Made by a program: the position numbers and the translations under genes
Shown here: one piece after another, positions 17,496-25,790 of the stretch
How positions within the stretch are numbered: position 1 is the stretch's first letter
How the letters are laid out: each line of letters begins with the position of its first letter
Notes under the pieces: generated by a model
Databases searched by the model: none
What the model saw: the letters and a program-made list of their open reading frames with translations, nothing else
Told to the model about the DNA's origin: nothing
Assembly (NCBI RefSeq): GCF_003917135.1
Contig: NZ_RPDI01000001.1
Coordinates: 1 to 64,000, forward strand
Direction: 5' to 3'
DNA: 64,000 bases
Origin: Leucobacter chromiireducens
Lineage (GTDB): Bacteria > Actinomycetota > Actinomycetes > Actinomycetales > Microbacteriaceae

Positions 17496-18587
17496 GTGAC
17501 CACCCAGGCAAAGCCCCGTATCGCGCTCTGGGACAATGCGCGCTTCGTGCTCATCGTGCTCGTCGTCGTCGGGCACACGATCTCCACGATCCGCACCGAC
17601 ACCGCGCTCGGCTTCGGCCTCTACGCGTACATCTACCTGTTCCACATGCCGGCCATGATCCTGCTCTCCGGGCTCTTCGCGCGGCCGACAACGGACCAGA
17701 AGATGGTGCGCTCCACCCTGCAGCTCCTCGCAACCTGGGGGCTGTGGGAGGGCATCTGGGCGGTGATCCGGTTCGCCGTTGAGGGGCGCACCCCGGGGAA
17801 CTCATTCCTCGTGAGTCCGGCGTGGACGCTCTGGTTCCTCGTCACGCTCATCACGATGCGCATCCTGCTGCCGTTCTTCGCCAGGATGAAGCACCCGCTG
17901 ATCGTCTCGATCGTGATCGCGCTCGGCGCCGGCCTCCTGCCCGGCCTCGGCACCGAGTTCTCCGCGGCGCGCACGCTCACCTTTCTCCCGTTCTTCATCG
18001 CCGGCTGGCTCATCCGCGATCGCGGCTGGGTCGACGGCGAGTGGTTTACGGCCCCGTCGCGTGCGCTGCGCGCCGGGGCATGGTCGCTGCTCGGGGTCGT
18101 GGCGCTCGGCTTCGTGTTCGCGCCTGGCCTGCGCGCCACGTGGCGGATCGATCGCTGGCTCACCTGGCGCGACGACTACGCCTGGCTGTTCTCGAAGCCC
18201 CCGGTGTTCCCGTGGGAGCCCACGTCGTGGGGCGCGACCGCGCTGAGCGGCACGCTCGTCACGTCGGTGCTGCTCGCGGTCGCCGCGGCGATGACCTTCG
18301 CGCTGCTGATCGTGGTGCCGCGCGGGCACGGCCGCATCACGGAGTGGGGCACGCGCACCATGGCGGTGTACCTGCTGCACGGCCCCATCATCTACACGCT
18401 CCGCGAGACCGGGGCGGTGGAGTGGATCGGCGCGTCGGGCTGGCCAGGCGTGCTCGCCCTCGTGGCGCTCGGCGTGGCGATCACGCTGGTGCTCTCCGCC
18501 GGCTGGGTGACGCGGCTCAGCCGGCCGCTCATCTCCCCGAACATCGACTGGATCCTCGCCCCCGAGCCGCAGCCGGCGCGCCGCTAG
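17496..18587 (+). CDS. Acyltransferase 3 family membrane protein
   Basis: A 363-residue polytopic protein of about ten helices. The N-terminus has the acyltransferase-3 motif WDNARFVLIVLVVVGHTI, in which the His is the likely catalytic residue, followed by YLFHMPAMILLSGLFAR. Such enzymes transfer acyl groups to glycans or peptidoglycan precursors at the membrane. No glycan cluster is adjacent, so the substrate is open. Confidence 0.9.
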   Translation: MTTQAKPRIALWDNARFVLIVLVVVGHTISTIRTDTALGFGLYAYIYLFHMPAMILLSGLFARPTTDQKMVRSTLQLLATWGLWEGIWAVIRFAVEGRTPGNSFLVSPAWTLWFLVTLITMRILLPFFARMKHPLIVSIVIALGAGLLPGLGTEFSAARTLTFLPFFIAGWLIRDRGWVDGEWFTAPSRALRAGAWSLLGVVALGFVFAPGLRATWRIDRWLTWRDDYAWLFSKPPVFPWEPTSWGATALSGTLVTSVLLAVAAAMTFALLIVVPRGHGRITEWGTRTMAVYLLHGPIIYTLRETGAVEWIGASGWPGVLALVALGVAITLVLSAGWVTRLSRPLISPNIDWILAPEPQPARR

Positions 18588-18636
18588 GCGGAGCGCAGCG
18601 AGCCGGCGCGCAGCCAGCTGGAGCGCCGCGAGGCGC

Positions 18637-19581
18637 TCAGGCCGCCGTGCGGCCGGAGCGGAGGTCGCGCGGGCCCAGCCCGTACAGGTCCTCGAGCGCG
18701 CGGCGCATGCTGCTGCTCGAGCCGAATCCGGCCCGTTCGGCCAGTTCGGTGGTGCCGAGCTCGTCGAACCGCGCGTCCTGCAGGAGCGAGCGCGCAACGC
18801 GTGCGCGCTCGCGCCGGATCTCCCCGGCGACCGAGCTGCCGGCCTCGGCGAACACGCCCTGCAGCCGCCGGAGGGAAATGCTCAGCTCCTCCGCGAGTTC
18901 GTTCGGGGTGAGCCGCGTGTCGCCGCTGCGCGCGGCGATCGCGGACAGCGCCCGCGTGCGCAGGCTGTTGCGTGGGCTGCCGCTGCGCTCGTCCGGCCGC
19001 TGCCGCGCGAGCACGAGCGTGCCGGCCATGTCGAGCACCTGCCGGTCGATGGTGTGGCTGTCGGCCTCGGTCGCGGGGTCAGGGTTGCGCACGAGGTCGG
19101 TGAGGAGGGCCTGCATCGCACGCTCGGTCATGCGCAGCTCGGTGGCGATGCTCACCTGATCGGACAGCAGCGGCACGAAGGGCAGCAGCGCGTCGCGCGG
19201 CACACGCGCCACGATGAACCGCCAGTCGGTGGTGAAGCGGACGCGGTGCGGCAGGCCGCTCGGGGCGATCATGAGCGGGCCGCGCGACACACGCCACGCG
19301 GTGCCGTCGAGGTATTCGAACTCGCCCTGCTCGACGAAGATGATGTCCATCGTGGGGAAGCCGGGGCGCAGCGGCCGGCGCTCGATCTCGGACGCGGTGC
19401 CCCACGCCTCGATGACGAGCAGCGCGCCGAACGCGCGCACGTGCGCGTTCACGCCGTGCGTGCCGCCCACCCCGCGCACGCCGCTCTGCGAGATCTCGCG
19501 TGCACCGTACTCGGTGATCGAGCGGGCGGCGAGTCCCTCAACAGCTGGCGCGCTGCGTGCAGTGTTTGCGGCCTCGGACAC
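18637..19581 (-). CDS. AraC-family transcriptional regulator
   Basis: A 314-residue regulator with an N-terminal AraC_binding_2-like sensor region and a C-terminal AraC HTH pair (LAEELSISLRRLQGVFAEAG and LAERAGFGSSSSMRRALEDLYG). GTG at 19581 is chosen: TAGAAT lies 6 nt upstream, giving a leaderless transcript. It converges with the acyltransferase gene and lies just downstream of the ABC exporter gene in the same orientation, but has its own promoter. Target and inducer unknown. Confidence 0.9.
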   Translation of the reverse strand: MSEAANTARSAPAVEGLAARSITEYGAREISQSGVRGVGGTHGVNAHVRAFGALLVIEAWGTASEIERRPLRPGFPTMDIIFVEQGEFEYLDGTAWRVSRGPLMIAPSGLPHRVRFTTDWRFIVARVPRDALLPFVPLLSDQVSIATELRMTERAMQALLTDLVRNPDPATEADSHTIDRQVLDMAGTLVLARQRPDERSGSPRNSLRTRALSAIAARSGDTRLTPNELAEELSISLRRLQGVFAEAGSSVAGEIRRERARVARSLLQDARFDELGTTELAERAGFGSSSSMRRALEDLYGLGPRDLRSGRTAA

Positions 19582-19587
19582 GCACAA

Positions 19588-19593
19588 ATTCTA
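19588..19593 (-). promoter_or_regulatory. -10 box TAGAAT, leaderless AraC gene
   Basis: Near-consensus TAGAAT ends 6 nt before the GTG. It also decides the start codon over an upstream TTG at 19587. Confidence 0.6.
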
Positions 19594-19609
19594 GCAGCGA
19601 AGGGCCAGG

Positions 19610-21601
19610 TCAGTCCGAGTTTTCTGGCACCAGAAGCTGGTGACTCGCGAGCTCGCGGTAGAGCGGGGTCGACGCGATCAGTTCCTCGTGCGTTCCCTCG
19701 CCGATGACGCGGCCGCCGTCGAGCACGACGATCTTGTCGGAATCGACCACGGTCGACAGCCGGTGCGCGATCACGATGAGGGTGCGCCCGGTCGCCACCG
19801 AGTCGAGGGCATCGCGCATGAGGCGCTCGTTGACCCCGTCGAGGCTCGCCGTTGACTCGTCGAGCAGCAGCACGGGCGGTGCGGAGAGCAGGGCTCGCGC
19901 GATGGCGAGGCGCTGCTTCTCACCGCCGGAGAGCATGATGCCGCTCTCGCCGACCTGCAGGTCGAGTGCTGCGGCGAGCTCCGCCTGGCTCTGCTCGGCC
20001 GGTGCCGCAGCGTTGCCCGAACTCGCAGCTCCGCCCGCGGCGCGGCCGAGCAGCCCGCCGAGGTTGACGGCCTGCAGCACGCGCGCGCACGCCGCATCGC
20101 TCGCGTCGGGCGCACCGAGGCGCAGGTTGTCGCGCAGCGTCCCTGCGAGCACCGGCGCGTCCTGCTCGACGTAGCCGAGCTGGGCGCGCAGCTCCGCGCG
20201 GTCGAGCACGCGGAGGTCAGCGCCGAAGAGCGAGACGGACCCCTGATCGGGATCGTAGAAGCGCTCGATCAGCCCGAGAATCGTCGACTTGCCCGCGCCA
20301 GAGGGGCCGACGAGCGCCACACGCGTGCCGCGCGCCACGTCGAAGTCGACGCCGTGCAGCACCGGGGTCTCGACGATCTCGGCCGGCGGCACATCGCGGT
20401 CGCTCCCGCGGCCGCCGCGCACGAGGGCTCGCGCGTCAGCGCGGTCGGGGGCCGCGGAGCGGTAGGTGAAGTGCACATCGTCGAAGCGGATCGCCGGGCC
20501 GTCCGCCGCGCTCGCCTGCGCGAGCGGCACGATCCGGCCGAGCGGTGAGCGCTCGGCGTCGTGCGCGGTCTCGGTGGGGAGCGCCGTGATCTCCTGGATG
20601 CGCCCGAGCGCGCCGAGGGCCTGGTTCACCGCGGTGATCGCGCCAAACGCCTGGCCGAGCGGCACGACCATGAGGAACAGGAAGATGATGAAGGTGACGA
20701 GCTGCGCGATCGTGATGGCGCCGGTCGCGACGCGGTAACCGCCGAGCCCGAGCACCACGAGGAACGAGAGCTGCATCGCGAGAAACGACACGGGGACGAT
20801 GAACGCCGAAATCTTCGCGACCTTCACCCCGAGCCCGAAGGCCTCCTCGGCGTCGCGCACCGTTGCGCGCTCCTCGCGCGCGGCGGCGCCGGCGGCCCGG
20901 ATGGTGCGAATCGAGGAAACGGAGCGGTCGACCTGCGCGGCGAGATCGCCGACCTTCTCCTGCGCGCGCGCCACGGCCGGCCTGATGCGGCTGCCGACCA
21001 CGACGACCACGACGAGCGCGACCACGATCACGCCGAAGGTGATGCCGAACAGAGCTGGGTCGATGACGAGCATGCCGATGAGCGCGCCGATGAAGACGAG
21101 GAGGCCGCTGATCGCCTCGACAAAGCCCTGCGTCAGTACCGCGCGGAGCAGCGTGGTGTCGCTGCCGATGCGCGACACCAGATCGCCCGTGCGGCGCTGA
21201 TCGAACTGCGAGATGGGCAGGTGCAGGATCTTCGCGATGAGCCGCTTGCGGCTGGTGAGTACCACGCCCTCGCCCATGCGCTGCAGCACGTAGTGCTGGA
21301 GACCGCTGAGCACCGCGTCGATCACCACGACCGCGCAGAGCGCGACGAGCAGCCAACCGAGCGCCTGGCCGGCCTCAACCCGGGTGATCAGCTGGCCGAG
21401 GAGCAGCGGTTGCACGAGCGAAGCGACCGCGCCGATGAGCCCGAGCACGAGCGCGGTCACGAGCAGGCTGCGCTGCTCGAACAGGTACGGGATCAGCTGC
21501 TTCAGCGAGGCGCGGGGACCGCGCGCTGGAGCATCGGCTGAGCGTGCGCGGCCGCGCGACGCCTGACGATCCGACGAGGGGGATGCAGAGGGCCCGGACA
21601 T
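19610..21601 (-). CDS. ABC exporter, fused membrane and ATPase domains
   Basis: A 663-residue half-transporter: a charged 30-residue N-tail, six-helix type IV exporter core (about 40-330), then an NBD with Walker A GPSGAGKST, signature LSGGEKQR and Walker B VLLLDESTASLDG. Two low-complexity insertions interrupt the NBD (around 375-400 and before the signature). It probably homodimerises to export a lipid, drug or peptide. ATG at 21601 has TAGAGT 7 nt upstream. Neighbours give no substrate clue. Confidence 0.93.
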   Translation of the reverse strand: MSGPSASPSSDRQASRGRARSADAPARGPRASLKQLIPYLFEQRSLLVTALVLGLIGAVASLVQPLLLGQLITRVEAGQALGWLLVALCAVVVIDAVLSGLQHYVLQRMGEGVVLTSRKRLIAKILHLPISQFDQRRTGDLVSRIGSDTTLLRAVLTQGFVEAISGLLVFIGALIGMLVIDPALFGITFGVIVVALVVVVVVGSRIRPAVARAQEKVGDLAAQVDRSVSSIRTIRAAGAAAREERATVRDAEEAFGLGVKVAKISAFIVPVSFLAMQLSFLVVLGLGGYRVATGAITIAQLVTFIIFLFLMVVPLGQAFGAITAVNQALGALGRIQEITALPTETAHDAERSPLGRIVPLAQASAADGPAIRFDDVHFTYRSAAPDRADARALVRGGRGSDRDVPPAEIVETPVLHGVDFDVARGTRVALVGPSGAGKSTILGLIERFYDPDQGSVSLFGADLRVLDRAELRAQLGYVEQDAPVLAGTLRDNLRLGAPDASDAACARVLQAVNLGGLLGRAAGGAASSGNAAAPAEQSQAELAAALDLQVGESGIMLSGGEKQRLAIARALLSAPPVLLLDESTASLDGVNERLMRDALDSVATGRTLIVIAHRLSTVVDSDKIVVLDGGRVIGEGTHEELIASTPLYRELASHQLLVPENSD

Positions 21602-21608
21602 GCGCTCA

Positions 21609-21614
21609 ACTCTA
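21609..21614 (-). promoter_or_regulatory. -10 box TAGAGT, leaderless ABC exporter
   Basis: On the minus strand TAGAGT ends 7 nt before the ATG. Confidence 0.5.
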
Positions 21615-21623
21615 GCGAGCGTG

Positions 21624-21678
21624 CCTGGGCGGCGGCCGGGGCGGGCCGCCGCCCAGGGTCAGGGGGCGCTCGCCCCCT
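21624..21678 (-). terminator. Double hairpin ending the riboflavin operon
   Basis: A 14-bp perfect stem (21624-21637 with 21644-21657) next to a 7-bp stem (21661-21667 with 21672-21678), just past the ribH stop. No T run, so strength is uncertain. Confidence 0.6.
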
Positions 21679-21699
21679 CAGTCCCCGCCCCGCCTCCGG

Positions 21700-22221
21700 C
21701 TAGTGCTCGGGAACGAGGCGGAGCGTCGGGCCCTCCTCGCGGATCTGCTTCGCGGTGACCGCGAGGTGCAGCGCGGCCTCCGCGGCCTCCTGCCCCTTCG
21801 ACTCGGGGGCGCCGGGGCGGCCCGAGCGATCGAGCGCCTGCTGCTGCGTGTCGGTGGTGAGCACCCCGAAGCCGACGGGGCGGCCGGCGTCGAGCTGCAC
21901 GCGGGTCAGGCCATCGGTGACGGCGGTGCAGACATAGTCGAAGTGCGGCGTCCCGCCGCGGATGATCACGCCGAGGCACACGGCGGCGTCGAAGCCGCCG
22001 CCGCCAGCCGCGACCGGCGCGAGCGCGACCTGCGCGGCGAGCGGCAGCTCAAACGCGCCAGCGACCCGGAACAGGGTGTGCTCGGCGCCCGACGCGGTCA
22101 GCGTCTCGGCCGCCCCGGCGACGAGCGAGGACATGATCTCCTCGTGCCAGCTGCCTGCGATGATGGCGACGCGCAGTCCGGACGCGTCGACCGTGAGGTT
22201 GGGGGCTCCCGCTCCACTCAT
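21700..22221 (-). CDS. ribH: 6,7-dimethyl-8-ribityllumazine synthase
   Basis: Condenses the ribityl-aminopyrimidine with dihydroxybutanone phosphate to lumazine, the penultimate step of riboflavin synthesis. 173 residues with the substrate site AGSWHEEIM, AGAFELPL near the middle and the GVIIRGGTPHFDYV phosphate-binding block. Last gene of the rib operon, 36 nt after ribBA. Confidence 0.97.
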   Translation of the reverse strand: MSGAGAPNLTVDASGLRVAIIAGSWHEEIMSSLVAGAAETLTASGAEHTLFRVAGAFELPLAAQVALAPVAAGGGGFDAAVCLGVIIRGGTPHFDYVCTAVTDGLTRVQLDAGRPVGFGVLTTDTQQQALDRSGRPGAPESKGQEAAEAALHLAVTAKQIREEGPTLRLVPEH

Positions 22222-22257
22222 GGGGTTCCTTCCGATTGGGGTGGGTGTGCGCCGCGC

Positions 22258-23541
22258 CTAGCCGACCTGCTCGGGCAGCTGGTGGCCCATGCGGTCGCGC
22301 TTCGCGTTCAGGTAGCCGACGTTCTGCTCGGTCACGCCGACGAGGAGCGGCACGCGCTCCACGACGTCGATCCCGTGCTCCTCGAGCTGCGCCACCTTGT
22401 CCGGGTTGTTGGTGAGGAGGCGCACGTGATCGATGCCGAGGTCGGCGAGGATCTCGGCCGCTGCGGTGTAGTCGCGGCCGTCCGCGGGGAGGCCGAGCTG
22501 CAGGTTGGCGTCGAGCGTGTCGACGCCCTGCTCCTGCAGCTGGTACGCGCGCAGCTTGTTGGCGAGTCCGATGCCGCGGCCCTCGTGGCCGCGCAGGTAG
22601 ATCACGACGCCGCCTCGCTCGTGCACGCGCTGGAGCGCCGCGTCGAGCTGCGGCCCGCACTCGCACTTGAGGGATCCGAACGCCTCGCCGGTGATGCACT
22701 CCGAGTGCACGCGCACGAGCGCCTCGCCGCTCGGCATCGCCCCGTCGGGGGTCGGCGCGACGAGCGCGATGTGGTCGATCCCGGCGCGGCGGTCGCGGTA
22801 CGCGAGCGCCCGGAAGTCGCCGTGCTCGGTGGGCAGCAGCGTGTTCGCGCGCAGGCTGACGCTGCGGCTGCGGGATTCCCCGACCGGTGCACCGGCCGGA
22901 TCGTGCTCGTTCAGGTACGCGATCAGCTGCTCGATCGTGATGACGAGCACGCCCTCGCGCGCGCCGAGCTCGATGAGCCCGGGCAGGCGCATCATCTCGC
23001 CGTCCTCGGCGACGATCTCGGCGATCGCGGCGACCGGGCGGAGGCCGGCGAGCTGCATGAGCTCGACGGCCGCCTCGGTGTGCCCATCGCGGGCGCGCAC
23101 GCCGCCGTCAACGGCGCGCAGCGGCAGCACGTGGCCGGGCCGGCGCACGTCGCCCGGCTCGGCTGCGGGGTTCGCGAGCGCCTTGAGCGTGGTCATGCGG
23201 TCGCTCGCGCTGATGCCGGTGGTGATGCCGGCGGTGGCGTCGACGGTGACCGTGTACGCGGTGCCGCGCGCGTCCTCGTTGCGCTCGACCATCATCGGGA
23301 GGTCGAGCTGATCCGCCACCGCGTTGGTCATCGGCGCGCAGAGCAGGCCGGACGACCAGCGCACGGTCCACGCGATCCACTCCTGGCTCGCGAGCTCCGC
23401 GGAGATGATGACGTCGCCCTCGTTCTCACGGTTCTCGTTGTCCGCGACGATGACGGGTCGGCCGGCAGCGATCGCGGCGATGGCGTCCTCGATGCTGGCG
23501 ATGCCTGGCGTGCGCGACGCTGCGGTGTCGGTGGTGCTCAT
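22258..23541 (-). CDS. ribBA: Bifunctional DHBP synthase / GTP cyclohydrolase II
   Basis: A 427-residue fusion supplying both riboflavin precursors. The N-terminal RibB domain has NENRENEGDVIISAE and DGHTEAAVELMQLAGL; the C-terminal RibA domain has the zinc site SLKCECGPQ preceded by the conserved SECITGEAFG, and the GTP-site loop RGHEGRGIGLANKLRAYQLQ. Its ATG overlaps the ribE stop (ATGA). The frame is open further upstream, but homology begins at ATG 23541. Confidence 0.97.
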   Translation of the reverse strand: MSTTDTAASRTPGIASIEDAIAAIAAGRPVIVADNENRENEGDVIISAELASQEWIAWTVRWSSGLLCAPMTNAVADQLDLPMMVERNEDARGTAYTVTVDATAGITTGISASDRMTTLKALANPAAEPGDVRRPGHVLPLRAVDGGVRARDGHTEAAVELMQLAGLRPVAAIAEIVAEDGEMMRLPGLIELGAREGVLVITIEQLIAYLNEHDPAGAPVGESRSRSVSLRANTLLPTEHGDFRALAYRDRRAGIDHIALVAPTPDGAMPSGEALVRVHSECITGEAFGSLKCECGPQLDAALQRVHERGGVVIYLRGHEGRGIGLANKLRAYQLQEQGVDTLDANLQLGLPADGRDYTAAAEILADLGIDHVRLLTNNPDKVAQLEEHGIDVVERVPLLVGVTEQNVGYLNAKRDRMGHQLPEQVG

Positions 23542-24227
23542 GCGTGTGATCCTTCGGTGATTGGCGAGACGGCAGCGGCCGCTGGGGTCTGTGGGGCTGC
23601 GGGCACGACGCCCAGGCGGAGCATGCGCGCGACGTGGCGCGCAAGGATGTCGGTTTCCACGTTGACGCGGTCGCCTGGGGCGAGACCGCCGAGCGTGGTC
23701 GCGGCGAGCGTCTCGGGGATGAGCGACACCTCGAACCAGGCGTCGGCTGCCCCCGGGTCCGAGATCGCCGACACCGTGAGCGAGACGCCGGAGAGGGTCA
23801 CCGATCCCTTGTCGACGAGCAGCGGAGCGAGCTCGGGGGAGAGGCTGAATCGCAGCACCCGCCAGGCCTCGGCCGGCGTGATCGAGCGCAGCTCGGCGGT
23901 GCCGTCGACGTGCCCCTGCACGATGTGCCCGCCGAGGCGCGTATCGACCCGCACCGCGCGCTCGAGATTGACCGCGCTGCCGGCCGCGAGCCCCCCGAGC
24001 GTCGACATCTTGATGGACTGCGCCATCACGTCGGCGGTGAAGGTGCCGCGCCCATCCGGGGTGGATCCCTGCTCGATCACCGTGAGGCACACGCCCGACA
24101 CCGCGATCGACGCACCGTGCTCGGCGTCGCTCGTCACGAGCGGGCCAGCGATGGTGAGGCGCAGCGAATCGCCGACGGGGTCGACCGCGACGATCTCCCC
24201 GATCTCCTCGATGAGTCCTGTGAACAT
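23538..24227 (-). CDS. ribE: Riboflavin synthase alpha subunit
   Basis: Dismutates two lumazines to riboflavin. 229 residues in two lumazine-binding barrels, with MFTGLIEEIGEIV at the start and repeated GVSLTV/GVCLTV and ETLAATTLGGL/QSIKMSTLGGL blocks. The C-terminal helix has an alanine/proline-rich tail. Starts inside the ribD stop (TGATG) and overlaps ribBA. Confidence 0.97.
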   Translation of the reverse strand: MFTGLIEEIGEIVAVDPVGDSLRLTIAGPLVTSDAEHGASIAVSGVCLTVIEQGSTPDGRGTFTADVMAQSIKMSTLGGLAAGSAVNLERAVRVDTRLGGHIVQGHVDGTAELRSITPAEAWRVLRFSLSPELAPLLVDKGSVTLSGVSLTVSAISDPGAADAWFEVSLIPETLAATTLGGLAPGDRVNVETDILARHVARMLRLGVVPAAPQTPAAAAVSPITEGSHA

Positions 24228-25342
24228 CAGTTTCCTTCCCCGGCCGGCTGGATGGCGGCCTTGACGAGTAGATCTGCGCCGAGCTGCGCGAGGTGCGTGA
24301 CGCGGAGGCGCGCGATCCCGGTCATCGACGCGATGCCGAGATCCCCGATCGCGAGGCGCGGCCCGCCGAGCAGCGCGGGTGCGAGGTAGATGAGCACCTC
24401 GTCGACGAGCCCGGCGGCGATGAGCGCGCTCGCGACGCGCGGCCCGCCTTCGACGAAGATGTGCTGGATCCCCGCAGCGTGCAGCGTGGCGAGGTCTGCC
24501 GCGAGGTCGTCGCCCGAGACGTGGATCGGCGCGGACAGGCCGCGCGCGGCGAGCGCCGGGTGCTGCCGGACGCGCGCGCCGGCCGGGATCTCGCGGTGGC
24601 CAACGACCACCGGCACCGGCTGCTCGGCGGCAGGGACGAGCAGGCCGCCGGTCTCCGCGCGGGCGGTGAGTGCCGGATCGTCGGCGAGCAGCGTGCCGGT
24701 GCCGACGAGGATCGCGTCTGCCTCCGCACGCCTGCGGTGCACGTCGCCGCGCGCGTCTTCCCCGGTGATCCACTGGCTCGTGCCGTCGGCAGCCGCGGCG
24801 CGGCCGTCGAGCGTCTGCGCCCACTTCACGGTGACCCTGGGGCGCGGCAGCGCGCCGGGTGCGGCGCTCGCCGCCGGCGCGTTCGACGCCGCGGCCTGCC
24901 GCTCGAGCCACCCGGCGAGCAGGGCGCGCGCCTCGCCGGAGAGTACGCCACCGCGCACCTCGGCCCCGGCCGCGCGCAGCGTCTCAGCGCCGCCGGAGGA
25001 CGCCTGGCCTGGGTCGCTCAGCGCGTACGCCACGGCGCCGATCCCGGCGTCGGCGAGCGCCTCCGCGCACGGGCCGGTGCGGCCGGTGTGGTTGCACGGC
25101 TCGAGCGTGACCACGGCGGTGAGCTCCGGGATCCGGCTCTGCCAGTCCACTGGGAGGTGCGCGAGTGCGTCGACCTCGGCGTGCGGGGTGCCGGCGCCGC
25201 GGTGCCAGCCCTCGGCGACGATGCGGCCGTCCGGGGCGAGGAGCACGCAGCCGACGCGCGGATTGGCGTCGAGCGCTGGCCCGCGGGCCGCGATCGCGAG
25301 CGCGCGTCGCATTCCCGCCTCGATGAGCTCCTGCTCCAGCAT
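24227..25342 (-). CDS. ribD: Riboflavin deaminase/reductase
   Basis: A 371-residue bifunctional enzyme acting second and third in riboflavin synthesis. N-terminal deaminase has zinc motifs HAEVDAL and PCNHTGRTGPC; the C-terminal reductase has VKWAQTLDGRAAAADGTSQWI and GPRVASALIAAGLVDE. ATG 25342 is chosen. The longer reading from 25414 begins inside the FMN riboswitch and cannot be right. AGGAA lies 11-15 nt upstream. First gene of the ribDEBAH operon. Confidence 0.95.
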   Translation of the reverse strand: MLEQELIEAGMRRALAIAARGPALDANPRVGCVLLAPDGRIVAEGWHRGAGTPHAEVDALAHLPVDWQSRIPELTAVVTLEPCNHTGRTGPCAEALADAGIGAVAYALSDPGQASSGGAETLRAAGAEVRGGVLSGEARALLAGWLERQAAASNAPAASAAPGALPRPRVTVKWAQTLDGRAAAADGTSQWITGEDARGDVHRRRAEADAILVGTGTLLADDPALTARAETGGLLVPAAEQPVPVVVGHREIPAGARVRQHPALAARGLSAPIHVSGDDLAADLATLHAAGIQHIFVEGGPRVASALIAAGLVDEVLIYLAPALLGGPRLAIGDLGIASMTGIARLRVTHLAQLGADLLVKAAIQPAGEGN

Positions 25343-25400
25343 CCGGTCCGCCACTTCCTGCGTACCGGGTGCGCGCGGTGTCGCGGGGTCACCGCGACTG

Positions 25401-25540
25401 CGCGTTCCTCTCATCCGGACTCGAACGGGTTCTCCCGTCCATCACCGTCGGTCTCGGAGTTTCACCGAATCAACCCCACGGAGTGGGGCTCGCGGACTGT
25501 CACCGCCGGTTCGGAATCACACCGACCCCGGAACACGGCA
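25401..25540 (-). promoter_or_regulatory. FMN riboswitch (RFN element)
   Basis: On the minus strand the conserved RFN segments appear in order: CGGGGTCGGTGTGATTCCGA, then ACCGGCGGTGACAGTCCGCG, a variable stem, GATTCGGTGAAACTCCGA, GACCGACGGTGATGG, and the closing CCGGATGAGAGGAACG. It lies about 60 nt before ribD and should switch off the rib operon when FMN is plentiful. The short distance to the ribD start and absence of a T run suggest control of translation or Rho access rather than an intrinsic terminator. Confidence 0.95.
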
Positions 25541-25542
25541 CA

Positions 25543-25548
25543 ATCGTA
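25543..25548 (-). promoter_or_regulatory. Probable -10 box of the riboflavin operon
   Basis: TACGAT on the minus strand a few bases before the FMN aptamer; a weak -35 candidate TGGTCA lies 17 nt further upstream. Confidence 0.5.
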
Positions 25549-25598
25549 CCGTGCCGCACGGGAGCTGACCAGTGGTTCGTTCCGTTGTCCGCCGGTGG

Positions 25599-25631
25599 CG
25601 GAACGCTGGGGTGTTCGGGAATAGCGTTCCG
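25599..25631. promoter_or_regulatory. 9-bp inverted repeat upstream of the dehydrogenase gene
   Basis: CGGAACGCT (25599-25607) and AGCGTTCCG (25623-25631) are exact inverted repeats; similar GTTCCG half-sites lie nearby. A regulator site or short-transcript hairpin. The rest of the 25549-25790 gap is GC-rich with no ORF supported. Confidence 0.45.
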
Positions 25632-25790
25632 GCCGGCGGGCCGGCGGGCGGTCGGGCGGGCGGGCGATCCGGTCCGCGGGTCACCTGCACCGTTGAGCGT
25701 TTCCCAGTGATGGGCATTAGCCTGGTCAGTGAGGACGCCGTTCTGACGCCCCACGTGTCGCGGCCTTCCGTGGCCGCAGGAGGAGAACCG

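Noticed and set aside
17496-21601. Acyltransferase, AraC and ABC exporter as one biosynthetic cluster
   Set aside because: Mixed orientations, separate leaderless promoters and no shared pathway genes.
21703-24264. 853-codon plus-strand frame opposite the rib genes
   Set aside because: Antisense shadow of GC-rich genes; the minus frames carry all riboflavin enzyme motifs.
25343-25414. Extended ribD N-terminus from ATG 25414
   Set aside because: The ATG is part of the conserved FMN aptamer (GGATGAGAGGAAC) and the extra residues have no similarity.
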